This document shows positions 1 to 9,910 of a stretch of 64,000 bases of DNA, one piece after another. Every line of letters starts with the position of its first letter. The stretch's first letter is position 1. The position numbers were made by a program, and so were the translations under genes. The stretch is from Geomonas edaphica (GTDB lineage: Bacteria; Desulfobacterota; Desulfuromonadia; Geobacterales; Geobacteraceae), in assembly GCF_004917075.1 (NCBI RefSeq), contig NZ_SSYB01000001.1, forward strand, positions 1-64,000. Reading direction: 5' to 3'. The notes below the pieces were generated by a model. It saw only the letters and a program-made list of their open reading frames with translations, was not told the DNA's origin and ran no database searches.

Positions 1-1480
1 CCCTGCTGCGTCGGTGGTGGTCACACTTGCATCAATAGCGAGGTCCGTATCGGCGGCAAGCTTGCTGCCCGGGACGTTGATGCTGAAGGTCCTGGATGCG
101 TCCACGGTGCCGGTGTAGTTCGTCCCGTCGACGGTAATGGTTACAGTGTCGCCGGTTTGCACGTCACCGCCCACAGTGCCGGTAACGGCGACAGTCCCGG
201 CAGCCTCGGAGATATTCAGCACGTTATCGGAAGTAATGCCATTGACCGTTACAGATGCAGTCGGTGCAGTGACATCTTTGGTGTATGCCTGAGTCGTCGT
301 GGCAGTCGTAGCATTACCTGCTGCATCAGTGGTGGTCACACTTGCATCAACGGTGAGATCCGCATCGGCGGCCAGTTTGCTGCCCGGGACGTTGATGCTG
401 AAAGTCCTGGAGGCGTCCACGGTGCCGGTGTAGTTCGTCCCGTCGACGGTAATGGTTACGGTGTCGCCGGTCTGCACGTCACCGCCCACAGTGCCGGTAA
501 CGGCGATGGTCCCGGCAGCCTCTGAGATGTTCAGCACGTTATCGGAAGTGATGCCATTGACCGTTACCGATGCAGTCGGTGCAGTGACATCTTTGGTGTA
601 TGACTTCGTCGTCGTGGCAGTCGTAGCGTTACCGGCTGCATCAGTGGTGGTCACACTTGCATCAACGGTAAGATCGGCATCGGCGGCAAGTTTGCTGCCA
701 GGGACGTTGATGCTGAAGGTCCTGGATGCGTCCACGGTGCCGGTGTAGTTCGTCCCGTCGACGGTGATGGTTACAGTGTCGCCTGTCTGCACGTCACCGC
801 CCACAGTGCCGGTGATGGCGGCGGTCCCGGCCGCCTCAGAGATATTGAGGACGTTATCCGAGGTGATGCCATTGACCGTTACAGATGCAGTCGGTGCAGT
901 GACATCTTTGGTGTATGCCTTGGTGCTGGTTGCAGTGGTGGAGTTCCCTGCTGCGTCGGTGGTGGTCACACTTGCATCAATAGCGAGGTCCGTATCGGCG
1001 GCAAGCTTGCTGCCCGGGACGTTGATGCTGAAGGTCCTGGATGCGTCCACGGTGCCGGTGTAGTTCGTCCCGTCGGCGGTAATGGTTACAGTGGCGCCGG
1101 TCTGCACGTCACCGCCCACAGTGCCGGTAACGGCGACAGTCCCGGCAGCCTCGGAGATATTCAGCACGTTATCGGAAGTAATGCCATTGACCGTTACAGA
1201 TGCAGTCGGTGCAGTGACATCTTTGGTGTATGCCTTCGTCGTCGTGGCAGTCGTAGCGTTACCGGCGGCGTCAGTAGTGGTTACGCTGGCATCGACGGTA
1301 AGATCCGCATCTGCAGCAAGCTTGCTACCCGGGACGTTGATGCTGAAGGTTCTGGAGGTGTCCACTGTGCCGGTGTAGTTGGTCCCGTCAACGGTAATGG
1401 TTACGGTATCGCCGGTCTGCACGTCACCGCCCACGGTGCCGGTGACGGCGACGGTGCCTGCGGCCTCGGAGATGTTGACT
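1..1480 (-). repeat. Tandem 315-bp (105-aa) coding repeats with higher-order structure
   Basis: The string gtgccggtgtagtt recurs with its last five bases starting at 116, 431, 746, 1061 and 1376, exactly 315 bp apart. This encodes a 105-residue Ig-like unit read on the minus strand. The units at about 1-290 and 946-1235 are closer to each other than to their neighbours: both share the same variant bases (for example atcaatagcgaggtccgtat), so a three-unit, 945-bp higher-order duplication is visible. The array probably continues beyond position 1. Confidence 0.93.
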
Positions 1481-4400
1481 ACGTTATCCGCAGTGACGGT
1501 ATCGATCGAGATGCTGGCCGTAGGCGCCTTTGTATCTACGGCGAGATCTTTGGTCGCTTCAACGGTGTTGGCGTTGCCGGAGAGATCGCTGAATGTCCCT
1601 GTACCTACGCTGACGCGCATCGCGGCATCTTCCGTGTCAGCCGCCGGAGTGTAGGTCGCTGTGTAATGGGTCGCATCCACCTTGGTGAAGTTCGACAGCG
1701 AACCGCTTTCAACACTGATGTCGCCTACGGTGAAGGTTGCGTCCACATCCTCACTGAAGCTGAAGGTCACGGTGGTGGTTTCGCCGGCTTTCAGACTGTC
1801 CTGTCCGGCGGTTATGGTGACGGTCGGCGGAGTCGCGTCTCCAGGGGCGGGAGTGCTGTTCGTCACTGCCTGGCCGACGAGATTTGCCGCCGCGTTGCCC
1901 GCCACATCCTGGATCTTGTTGGTCCCGGCGGTGTAGGAGACCGTCACTGCGTCGCCGTTCGCTACGGCGCTTCCGAGGGTGAGGGTGATCGTCTCCGCGG
2001 TGGTGTCGACGGCGACGTTACTGACCGTAACCGGGGTGACGCCGTTCACCAGCACCGAGAAGTCGCCGGTCGCCGGAGAGGTGGATGCGAAGCCCGATGC
2101 CGCCTCGTTGTAGGAGAGCACCAGGGTCGAGCCGTTCGCGGTAGCCGATGAAAGGGATGGAGCGGTGGTGTCGATCTGCACGGCTAACGCGGAGGAGGGG
2201 AGGGAAGCGTTGCCGGCGGCGTCGGTCACCGTTGCGGAGAAGCTCTTGTTTCCCTGTACCAGCGTCGACGAGGCGATGTCGACGTGCCCAGCCGTGATGT
2301 CTGCACCGGTCAAGGTTGCGGTCCCTACCAGCGTGACCCCTTCGTAAAGGTTGACCACATCGCCTGCAAGCGGGGCGCTGCCGCCTGTTCCGTTGAGCGT
2401 GACCCGGATGGTGGGGGCGGTCGCGGAGGTGATGTAATCGGAATTGCTTATGCCGCTATCCGAAAAGGCGACAAGGTCGATACTTGGCGCGGCCGGCGGC
2501 GTAACATCGACCACACCGACAAAGACGCTGGAACGGGCCGCGGAAGAGGTGTTGCCGGCGGCGTCGGTTGCCGAGATGTCGAAGGTTCTCGTTCCCGTGC
2601 TCGGGCTGCCTGCGCTGTTTTGGTACTGCAGATCCCGAACGACCGCCTGTGCCTCGGCTGCGGTCAGCGGCTCGTAGTTCGCCTTCTGGATGGTGAACAC
2701 TCCCGAAGCAAAGGAGACGTTGACCGCGATACCGCCTACGGTCACCGAGCTAACGGCGCCATCGCTGCCGTTAGCTGCGAGTGTGGTGGCCCCGAAGGTG
2801 AGTTTCTCGCTGCTGCCGTCGAGAAGACCGCCCACGGTAACCGTGATCCTGGTGACCTGGTCGGAGGCTTCCGAAACCGTAGCCGGATCGGCGTTGGCAT
2901 CCAGACTGACGGCCGAGCCGGCCGTGCTCGTGCTGCGGTTTATACTTCCTGCGTCGGAAGGGGCGAGGTCGATCGCTGGGGCGGTGGCATCCTGGATGGT
3001 CAACTCCTTGGAGGTCCCGTCGCTCGTCTTGTTACCTGCCGTGTCGCTTATCGTCGCCGTAACGTCGTACTTCCCATCAAAGCCCGATACATCCGCGTTC
3101 TTCGGTACGAGAGCATCGCCGCTTGGGATGGTGAGGCTCCAGGTATGGGCTGCGTTGTCGTAGCTTAAGCTGCTGTCGCCGGTGCGGTAGGTGACGCCGT
3201 TCACGGTGACGGAGAGGCTCTCGCCTGCGCCCAAGGTGGCCGTCCCGGTGATGGTTGGAGTGGTGTCGCTCGTCGTCTGGGTGTTCACGGTGACCGCTCC
3301 GGCCGGTGCGGTGCTGTCGACCACGATGGTCTGCGTCGCCGTGGTGCCGCTCACCGCCTGCAGGGTGTAGGTGCCGTCGGTCAGCGTGGTACCGCTGTAG
3401 TCATAGGTCCAAACGCCGGAACCGTTCGCGGTCACGGTGATCCCGGAGAAGGTGTGGCTGGGGCCGGAGAGGCTCAGTGTGACCGTGGCGCCGGGAGAGG
3501 CTGAACCGGTGAATTTAAGGGTGTTGTCGCTGGTAACGAAGTCACCTGGGACCGACGTGTCAGTGTTGATGGAGTCGATAGAGGCGGTACCGGACTTGTC
3601 GTGCTGGGCGGCGGCGTTGGCAACGTAGGTGTTCCCCGCGTCATCGTAGTACCTGGCCGTGACGGAAATGGTGCCGTTGGCAAGCGCAGAGAGGTTGAGG
3701 GCGCTCATGCTCCAGCTGTTTCCGGTGACGGTCACGGTGTCCATGATGGTCGAGACTCCGTCGGTGACGGTGATGACGAGCGTGCTCCCGTCGGCTATGC
3801 CCGTCGTGCTCCCTTTAACCACCACGGCGTCGTCCTCGCTGCCGCTCAGGATGCCGTTAGCGTTCCCCTGCCAGTCGAGCGGGCCGGTGACGGCGACGGT
3901 CGGTGCGTTCGTGTCCACGGTGAGCTTCTGGAAGGTGGTCGCCGAGTTGCCGGCGGCATCCGTTCCCGAGGCGCGCACCCCGACCGTCCCGGAAAGCGGC
4001 GTCGAGGTGGCCACCGACCAGGTCCCCCCGGTCTGCACCGTGGCGAGGTAGCTCTGCTGGTCGCTCCAGTCGCCGTCGTTGTTCGGGTCGATGGTGACCG
4101 TGATGCTGCTTCCGGCGGGGAGGTCAGTGCTGCCGGTGATGGTCGGCGTGCTGCTCGGGGTGCGACCTCCCGAGGTGAAGCCGATGGCCGGCGCTACTAT
4201 GTCCACCGTAAGCGGCTGGGTTGCTATGGCGGTGGAGCCGTTAAGGTTCGTCCCGCTTGCCGTCACCCCGACCGTCCCAGCGAAGCCGCCGTCGGGAAGC
4301 GAGCCGCTGTAGGGGAGCGCGGTCCCTGTGTCGATGGACCAGGTCCCGCCCGTCACCACCGCGTAATAGGTGACGCTGTTGGCTGTGGCGGGGTTGTTGT

Positions 4401-7400
4401 CGGGATCGAGGGCGATGCTGATCACCGAGCCGTCCGGCAGGTTGGTGGTGCCGCTGATCACGGGAGTCGGATCGTTGGTAAGCGTGGCCGAGCCGATGGC
4501 CACGCTGGGCGGCGTCGGTTCGTAACCCTGGGAGCCTGTTGCCGCCAGCGACCCTTTCCCTGAAATCGATCCGGTGGCGGCCAGTGCGCCGACGCTTACC
4601 GTGACAGAACCGGTTACGGCCAGGGAAGGGGTGACGGAAAGGGTGTAGGTCTTGCCGTCCACGGTGGTGAAGGTCCCCTTGGTGCCGTTGCCGACGGTGA
4701 TATCGGTCGTGTCGAAACCGGTCACGTTCTCACTGAAGGTGAAGGTGAAGGTGACGGGGTTACTCCCACCGAGGGTGCCCGGGACGTTGTCGGTGATGCT
4801 CAGCGTGGGCTGGCTCAAAACGAGGGTCGGGTGCGACACGGTGGTTACCGCCGAGCTGGTCGCGGTGTCGGTCACCTGGGCGGTAACGTTGAGCACGCCG
4901 TTGTTCAGCGTCTTGATGTCCGCGTTGGTGAAACGCGCCGTCCATGTCCCCGAGGTGTTGGTGACGTTGGAGGTGAGGGCGGTGACGCTGTGCCCGGCAC
5001 CGTCGTCGATGGTGATGGTGAAGGAGCCCGCCGCCGCTGTGGTGAGGCTCGTGGTGCCAGAGATGGTGAGTCCGGAACTGATCTCGTCGGGCGCTGAAGT
5101 GATGACGTTGTCCCCGGCGATGGTGCCGATGGCGATGGTCGCGGTCGACGCGGTCTGGCCCTGTTTCACCTGCTGGGCCGACTTTATCGCCTGCTGCACG
5201 ATGTTCCCAGCGTTGTCCGTGTAGGTGCTGGTCGGTTTCACCTTGATGTCGACGGTCCCGCTGTTGCCGCTGATCAGGTTGGTGCCGTTCGGTGTGGTGA
5301 CGGTCCAATTACCCGAAGCATCGGTGGCCACCGCGGTGGAGGACCAGACGAGCGTGGAGGTCCCGGCCAGGTACACCTCCACGGTGAGGTTCGTGCTCGG
5401 GCATTCGCTTGTGCCGCTGATGATGGCCTGGTTCTTCGCGATGACCGACTGGGTCTGGATCGTGATGAGCGGCGGCGTCTTGTCGTGGGTCACCGCTGTG
5501 CTGGTCGCCTCGGCCGAGGTGCCGGTCACCGTCGCCTTGACCGTAAGGGTCCCATCCGAAAGCGTGGAGAGGTTGAGGCCGGTGGCGCTCCATGTGGTGC
5601 CGGAGACCGTCGGGGTGACGTAGATGGTGTTGCCGTAGATGTCCGAGACGGTGAGGCTCACGCTCGAGCCCCCCTGCAACGTGCCGCTGATGGTGACGTT
5701 GTCGTCCTCGAGGGAGTTGAGCTTCGCATCCCCGGTGATCCGGTTCGCCGTGGTGTTCCCGGAGGCGATGGCGGTCTCGATGGTGGATATCGTGACCGCC
5801 GGTGTTTGCTGCACAAGGGTCAGCGTCTGGTTCGTGACCGCGGAGTTCCCACCCGTGGTCGCCGTCACCTTCACCCCGATCTGTCCCGAATAGGCGCTCG
5901 GCTCGCTCCCCGAGACCGGTGCCGCCGGCCCCGTGTCGACGGCCCATGTCCCGCCCGAGACGGTCGCGTTGTAGGTGATCGCGTCGCTCCAATTGCCGTC
6001 GTTGTTCGGGTCGATGGTCACGGTGACCGATGTGGCGTTCGTGGTCCCGGAGATGAGGGGTAAGGTTGTAGTCTGGGTGCTCGCCGAAGTGATGGAGACG
6101 TTCGGTGCGCTCGTGTTGATCACGAGTTCCCCGGTCGTTGGGTCGCTTACGCTTAATCCACTGCGGGTCACCGTGGCGGTGACCGGGTAGGTGCCGGAGG
6201 TAAGGGCGTTGGGGACGAGAGACCAAGTGTTGCCGTTGACGGTCAGGGCCGGGGAGGTGCCAGTGGTGTAGGTCGTCCCGTTCACGGTGACGGAGAGGAC
6301 GTCGCCGGTGATGTTGGTCCAGGTGCCGCTGATGGTCGGCGCGGTGGCGTTGGTGGTGAGCGGCGTCACGGTTGGCACATTAAGGGCCGTAGTCGTGGTG
6401 ATGTTGCCGGCTGCATCGGTACCACTCGCCGAGATCTTCGCATAGGGAAGGATGCCGGTGGCGGAGAGCGATCCGGTAGCAGGCAGGACTGCCCCGGTAT
6501 CGACACTCCAGGCCCCGGCGGCTCCGACGATGGCGAGGTAGGTGACGGCGTCGTTGGTGGCTGCGTTGTTGTCCGGGTCTACGGTGATCCGTATCGTGGA
6601 ACCGGCGGGGAGGTCGGAGGTCCCCGATATAACCGGTGTGGCATCGTTAGCCGAGGCCCCTTGGCTTATGGTGACCACCGGCGCGACCTTGTCGTGCAGC
6701 ACGGAAGTCGTTGCCGCGGTGGAACCGGTGAGTCTGCCCCCGGAGGCGTCACCAGTACTCCAGAGCTCCGCGGTCACGCTGAGGGTGCCGTCGTTCAGCC
6801 CGGAGAGATCGCGTCCGGAGAGCGACCAGGCGGCACCGCTTACCTGGGTGTATCCGATGCTGCTGTTGGTACCGTCGCTGACCGTCACCCTCACCCAGCT
6901 GCTGTTGGCGACTGTGGAGGAGGTGGTCCCGGTGATGGTGACGCTTGCATCCTCAGGGGAGCCGCCCGGGTAGTGCGAGAGGTTGCCGTCCCCGATCGGC
7001 GAGGTGATGTTGACCGAGAGTGCAGCGCTTATCGGTTGGCTCGTCGACATCTGCGCGGTGAAGGCACCGAGCGAGGAGAATGTGGCGTTCTTGTCGTAGC
7101 TCGCCCCGACCCCGTTCAGGTCACCGTTGATCGGGCCGGGCTGGGTCTGGGTGAAGTTCACGTACTGGACCACGGTGTCCTTGGTGAACCCCTGGATGCC
7201 GGTCGTGCCGCGCGGCCCGGTCACCCCGTTGCGGTCGACGGGGGAGGGCATGGCGAGGACCGTCGCCATGTCGGCCACCGGGATGCGCCAGCTGACGAAG
7301 ACGTCCGTCTTTCCGTCGTTGCCGAGGTCCGCATCCCCGTTCCAGTTCGGGTCGCTGGCCGAGGAAACCGCCACCACCGAGTAGTTGCTCGAGGTGAAGG

Positions 7401-8652
7401 CGTACACGCCGTTGTTCGCAAGCCATCCGGCTGGGAGCGGCGATGTGGTCGTGGTGCTGGGGGATGTGTTGAGGCCCGTCCCGGGGTCGAGTATTTTAAC
7501 CGCCTGGGCGTTGTTGCGGCCGTCGACCGACATGAAGAGATCGATCCTGCCGTCCAGGTTCGCGTCGATGCCGACGATTGCTACGCCGCCGAAGTTGGTG
7601 GAGCTCGTCGGGTTGTCGATCCGCATGCGGTAGACCAGCGTGTCGTCCGAGGTGGTGGCCGTGCCGTTGTCGTCGTATGCTGCGTAGAGCGAACCGTGCG
7701 CTGCATCGCCCACTATGTCGGTGTCGGCCGCCCCGGCCTGGCTGTCGCCTACCGGGTCCTTGGAGGCACCGTACATCACCGGGACCCACGCCGAGGAACC
7801 GCCCAGGGAGACGAAGGAGAGACGATCCTGGTAGGCTGCGGCCCCTTCCTTGGTCAGGAGCGTCGAGGCCTCGATGGGGCCGGTGGTCGACTCGAGGACC
7901 CAGTCCGCGCCAAGCGCAGCTGCGCCGGTACTGTTGGTGGATGCGGCGACGTCCGCCCCGGTAACCTTCGCTATCCCCTGGATCAGCGCTTGTCCCTCGC
8001 TACCCTGGGCGATGTTGCAGCCGTAGATCAGGATGTCGCCCCCCTTGTCGAGGTGGGAGCTCCAGGCGGCGAGATCTGCGGCATGCGCGGATAGGTTCGC
8101 GGTGGTGAGTTCGGTAGATCCGAGGGTGATATCCCCGGTGCTGCCGTGCCCAACGATGTGGATCGCTGAGACGTTGCCTGTTTTTTGCAGTGCGTCGGTG
8201 ATCTGCTGGATGCCGTCCTTGTTAGGGTCGATGAGGAACACCTGCACCCCCGGGCGGATCCCGGCGATGAGGCTTGCGGCGTCGGGTGTCGTTGCGTCGA
8301 CGAAGGCGATCTCCACACCCCTGGTGGCGGCAGCGCCTACGTTTGCAGCAAGCGGCTTGACCAGGAGCGAGGCGAAATCGGTCGCGTCGCGATGGACGCT
8401 GGTCGCCTTTTCTGCGGCGAGAGGGGAGGTGCTTTCAGCGTGGTGGTCATCGGCTATTACCGCGACGGTCGGCACCGCCGCCGCGTCGAACATGAACCGC
8501 TGTTCGAGGGCCAGCAGGTAGCTACCTCCTGCGGAAACCCGGTGTTTCTGTGTCAGCGTGGGGCCGCCTTTTCCCTTGCTTGCGACGTTCTCGGCGACGA
8601 CCTGCCATGCTTCCTTAACTCTGCTCCAGACGAGGCGATAGCACTTATTCAT
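1..8652 (-). CDS. Giant DUF4347 / Ig-like repeat surface protein (3' part outside window)
   Basis: An uninterrupted minus-strand frame starts at 8652 (ATG, with AAGGAG seven bases upstream; an ATG at 8655 is the alternative) and runs off position 1, giving 2884 codons in the window. Residues 49-59 hold the LALEQRFMFDA motif found near the start of many giant repeat adhesins. Residues about 112-266 look like DUF4347, with HIVGHG (His169) and YGCN (Cys212) in the positions of a caspase-like His/Cys pair. The rest is bacterial Ig-like modules with recurring PxISGTT, DxxAPT and TDAAGN motifs, and some DPNxDGxW segments that may bind calcium. The last part in the window is near-identical 105-residue units. 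I infer export by type I secretion and a role in adhesion or biofilm formation; the C-terminal secretion signal would lie outside the window. No signal peptide is evident. Confidence 0.85.
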   Translation of the reverse strand, partial: MNKCYRLVWSRVKEAWQVVAENVASKGKGGPTLTQKHRVSAGGSYLLALEQRFMFDAAAVPTVAVIADDHHAESTSPLAAEKATSVHRDATDFASLLVKPLAANVGAAATRGVEIAFVDATTPDAASLIAGIRPGVQVFLIDPNKDGIQQITDALQKTGNVSAIHIVGHGSTGDITLGSTELTTANLSAHAADLAAWSSHLDKGGDILIYGCNIAQGSEGQALIQGIAKVTGADVAASTNSTGAAALGADWVLESTTGPIEASTLLTKEGAAAYQDRLSFVSLGGSSAWVPVMYGASKDPVGDSQAGAADTDIVGDAAHGSLYAAYDDNGTATTSDDTLVYRMRIDNPTSSTNFGGVAIVGIDANLDGRIDLFMSVDGRNNAQAVKILDPGTGLNTSPSTTTTSPLPAGWLANNGVYAFTSSNYSVVAVSSASDPNWNGDADLGNDGKTDVFVSWRIPVADMATVLAMPSPVDRNGVTGPRGTTGIQGFTKDTVVQYVNFTQTQPGPINGDLNGVGASYDKNATFSSLGAFTAQMSTSQPISAALSVNITSPIGDGNLSHYPGGSPEDASVTITGTTSSTVANSSWVRVTVSDGTNSSIGYTQVSGAAWSLSGRDLSGLNDGTLSVTAELWSTGDASGGRLTGSTAATTSVLHDKVAPVVTISQGASANDATPVISGTSDLPAGSTIRITVDPDNNAATNDAVTYLAIVGAAGAWSVDTGAVLPATGSLSATGILPYAKISASGTDAAGNITTTTALNVPTVTPLTTNATAPTISGTWTNITGDVLSVTVNGTTYTTGTSPALTVNGNTWSLVPNALTSGTYPVTATVTRSGLSVSDPTTGELVINTSAPNVSITSASTQTTTLPLISGTTNATSVTVTIDPNNDGNWSDAITYNATVSGGTWAVDTGPAAPVSGSEPSAYSGQIGVKVTATTGGNSAVTNQTLTLVQQTPAVTISTIETAIASGNTTANRITGDAKLNSLEDDNVTISGTLQGGSSVSLTVSDIYGNTIYVTPTVSGTTWSATGLNLSTLSDGTLTVKATVTGTSAEATSTAVTHDKTPPLITIQTQSVIAKNQAIISGTSECPSTNLTVEVYLAGTSTLVWSSTAVATDASGNWTVTTPNGTNLISGNSGTVDIKVKPTSTYTDNAGNIVQQAIKSAQQVKQGQTASTATIAIGTIAGDNVITSAPDEISSGLTISGTTSLTTAAAGSFTITIDDGAGHSVTALTSNVTNTSGTWTARFTNADIKTLNNGVLNVTAQVTDTATSSAVTTVSHPTLVLSQPTLSITDNVPGTLGGSNPVTFTFTFSENVTGFDTTDITVGNGTKGTFTTVDGKTYTLSVTPSLAVTGSVTVSVGALAATGSISGKGSLAATGSQGYEPTPPSVAIGSATLTNDPTPVISGTTNLPDGSVISIALDPDNNPATANSVTYYAVVTGGTWSIDTGTALPYSGSLPDGGFAGTVGVTASGTNLNGSTAIATQPLTVDIVAPAIGFTSGGRTPSSTPTITGSTDLPAGSSITVTIDPNNDGDWSDQQSYLATVQTGGTWSVATSTPLSGTVGVRASGTDAAGNSATTFQKLTVDTNAPTVAVTGPLDWQGNANGILSGSEDDAVVVKGSTTGIADGSTLVITVTDGVSTIMDTVTVTGNSWSMSALNLSALANGTISVTARYYDDAGNTYVANAAAQHDKSGTASIDSINTDTSVPGDFVTSDNTLKFTGSASPGATVTLSLSGPSHTFSGITVTANGSGVWTYDYSGTTLTDGTYTLQAVSGTTATQTIVVDSTAPAGAVTVNTQTTSDTTPTITGTATLGAGESLSVTVNGVTYRTGDSSLSYDNAAHTWSLTIPSGDALVPKNADVSGFDGKYDVTATISDTAGNKTSDGTSKELTIQDATAPAIDLAPSDAGSINRSTSTAGSAVSLDANADPATVSEASDQVTRITVTVGGLLDGSSEKLTFGATTLAANGSDGAVSSVTVGGIAVNVSFASGVFTIQKANYEPLTAAEAQAVVRDLQYQNSAGSPSTGTRTFDISATDAAGNTSSAARSSVFVGVVDVTPPAAPSIDLVAFSDSGISNSDYITSATAPTIRVTLNGTGGSAPLAGDVVNLYEGVTLVGTATLTGADITAGHVDIASSTLVQGNKSFSATVTDAAGNASLPSSALAVQIDTTAPSLSSATANGSTLVLSYNEAASGFASTSPATGDFSVLVNGVTPVTVSNVAVDTTAETITLTLGSAVANGDAVTVSYTAGTNKIQDVAGNAAANLVGQAVTNSTPAPGDATPPTVTITAGQDSLKAGETTTVTFSFSEDVDATFTVGDISVESGSLSNFTKVDATHYTATYTPAADTEDAAMRVSVGTGTFSDLSGNANTVEATKDLAVDTKAPTASISIDTVTADNVVNISEAAGTVAVTGTVGGDVQTGDTVTITVDGTNYTGTVDTSRTFSINVPGSKLAADADLTVDASVTTTDAAGNATTATTTKAYTKDVTAPTASVTVNGITSDNVLNISEAAGTVAVTGTVGGDVQTGATVTITADGTNYTGTVDASRTFSINVPGSKLAADTDLAIDASVTTTDAAGNSTTATSTKAYTKDVTAPTASVTVNGITSDNVLNISEAAGTAAITGTVGGDVQTGDTVTITVDGTNYTGTVDASRTFSINVPGSKLAADADLTVDASVTTTDAAGNATTATTTKSYTKDVTAPTASVTVNGITSDNVLNISEAAGTIAVTGTVGGDVQTGDTVTITVDGTNYTGTVDASRTFSINVPGSKLAADADLTVDASVTTTDAAGNATTATTTQAYTKDVTAPTASVTVNGITSDNVLNISEAAGTVAVTGTVGGDVQTGDTVTITVDGTNYTGTVDASRTFSINVPGSKLAADTDLAIDASVTTTDAAG

Positions 8653-8655
8653 CAT

Positions 8656-9120
8656 CCTGCTCCTTGGTAACGCACTTAAAGAAGGATCGGCTGCTCACAT
8701 AAGGCTTCGATCACTTCTGGGCACTCTCACAGGCAAACACGGCAAGCAAGGAGAAGGTTACAGGAAACTCACACGCGACTGCACTATTGCCCTATGTCAG
8801 ATTTGGGTAAGGAAAACCGGCGCCTAGCATTTTGCAACAAGCGGACCATATACTGACGGCCATGGGTAATAACTGCAAAGTGCTGTTATTACGTATCTTT
8901 TGTCGATCGCTGATCCGTATTTTCGGGTGCAAGCCTCTAAGTTTTGGTCAAAATAATGACCGGACTAAAACAGCGTGTCCCCTGAAGGGACAAACGGGTG
9001 CGCCGGGAACGGATGGATATCCTTCGGGGGGACAATGGCGGGTACTCGGAGCTTTCAGGAAAGTGAAGACTCGGTTGTATCTGGAAGCAGGTGCCGGGGA
9101 AAGGGTGGGGCGGGGCGTAG
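8656..9120. other. Intergenic region without a recognisable gene
   Basis: This stretch lies upstream of the giant repeat gene and should carry its promoter and leader on the minus strand. The short open frames on both strands lack ribosome sites and protein-like composition. I see no riboswitch I can name. Confidence 0.5.
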
Positions 9121-9158
9121 GCAAAAAGAAGACCCCCCTGGGAGGTAGTTCAGGGGGG
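9121..9158 (-). terminator. Rho-independent terminator after the 9311-10488 operon
   Basis: An eight-base stem (CCCCCCTG at 9133-9140 with CAGGGGGG at 9151-9158) is followed on the minus strand by TCTTCTTTTT. It lies about 150 bp past the stop of the transglutaminase-like gene. Confidence 0.75.
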
Positions 9159-9310
9159 CCAGGTGAAGCAACAACGAGGTGATAATGTGAATACCACAGA
9201 GGTTTTGCTTTGTAAAGATAAAATAATTAGTTTTTGTAAATTTTGTATAGCGCCCGTAGTATCCGCTTGAAACGCGTCATTGAGCAATGAGCAGGATGCT
9301 CCCGTACCTT

Positions 9311-9910
9311 TTAAAACGGTTTAGGCAGGTTCTGCCATAGCTCCTTCCGTTCATCGTATTTGCTCAACTTATCGATTACGCATTTTAACGGTGCGGCATA
9401 GATCGTTTCATAGATGAACTCACCGGCCGAAAGGTCCATGGCAAAGGCAAGGTGTTCTTCTTCAATACTGAAACGGGCATTGATGCTGCCCGTGTTCCCT
9501 CGCGCATCCAACCTGATCCACTTTTTGAGGCTGGCCAGATACACGCCGTTGAAACCGTGCAGGATCAGTTCGTTATTGAGCGGCGGGTCAAGCCGCAGCA
9601 CTTGGTAGCAGAGACCTGCAGGTATGTCCACTGCTCGCAGTAACGCTGCCAGTAGGTGACTTTTCGCGAAACAGATCCCGGTGCCATGGCATAGGACTTC
9701 GCTGGCCGTACAGGTCACGATGTCTACTCCGGCGTCACTGGAATGTGTGATGGTGTCTCTCACCCATTCGTACAGAGTGCGGACCCTCTGGATGTCGTCG
9801 GTCAGTGACCTGGTAAGATCAAGTGCCTTCTGCCGCACCTCCTGTGCCTTCCAGTCGACGATGGAGTCTGAAACGAGGTAGTCTTCGATCTTGTTGGATT
9901 CAAGTTTCAT
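9311..9910 (-). CDS. Transglutaminase-like domain protein
   Basis: The 199-residue protein has the transglutaminase-like triad in order: Cys in GTGICFAKSH, His in LILHGFNGVYL and Asp in WIRLDARGN. Family members act as cysteine proteases or amidases, or have lost activity; the substrate cannot be told from sequence. There is no signal peptide, so it is likely cytoplasmic. Its ATG overlaps the stop of the upstream dihydrofolate-reductase-like gene as ATGA, so the two are translationally coupled. Length is typical of the short bacterial transglutaminase-like proteins with no extra domains. Confidence 0.8.
   Translation of the reverse strand: MKLESNKIEDYLVSDSIVDWKAQEVRQKALDLTRSLTDDIQRVRTLYEWVRDTITHSSDAGVDIVTCTASEVLCHGTGICFAKSHLLAALLRAVDIPAGLCYQVLRLDPPLNNELILHGFNGVYLASLKKWIRLDARGNTGSINARFSIEEEHLAFAMDLSAGEFIYETIYAAPLKCVIDKLSKYDERKELWQNLPKPF

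Noticed and set aside
1-1480. Possible CRISPR array
   Set aside because: The period is 315 bp, in frame and coding throughout with no unique spacers, so it is a protein repeat.
1-8652. Numerous plus-strand open frames of 60-480 codons over the repeat gene
   Set aside because: They are antisense shadows of a single open minus-strand frame; their composition (V, T, P, R rich) and lack of ribosome sites argue against coding.
8960-9120. Cyclic di-GMP (GEMM) riboswitch suggested by GGGACAAACGGGTGCG
   Set aside because: The conserved GEMM segments (GGGCAAACC, GAAA tetraloop receptor, GGGACGCAAAGCC) are not present in order.
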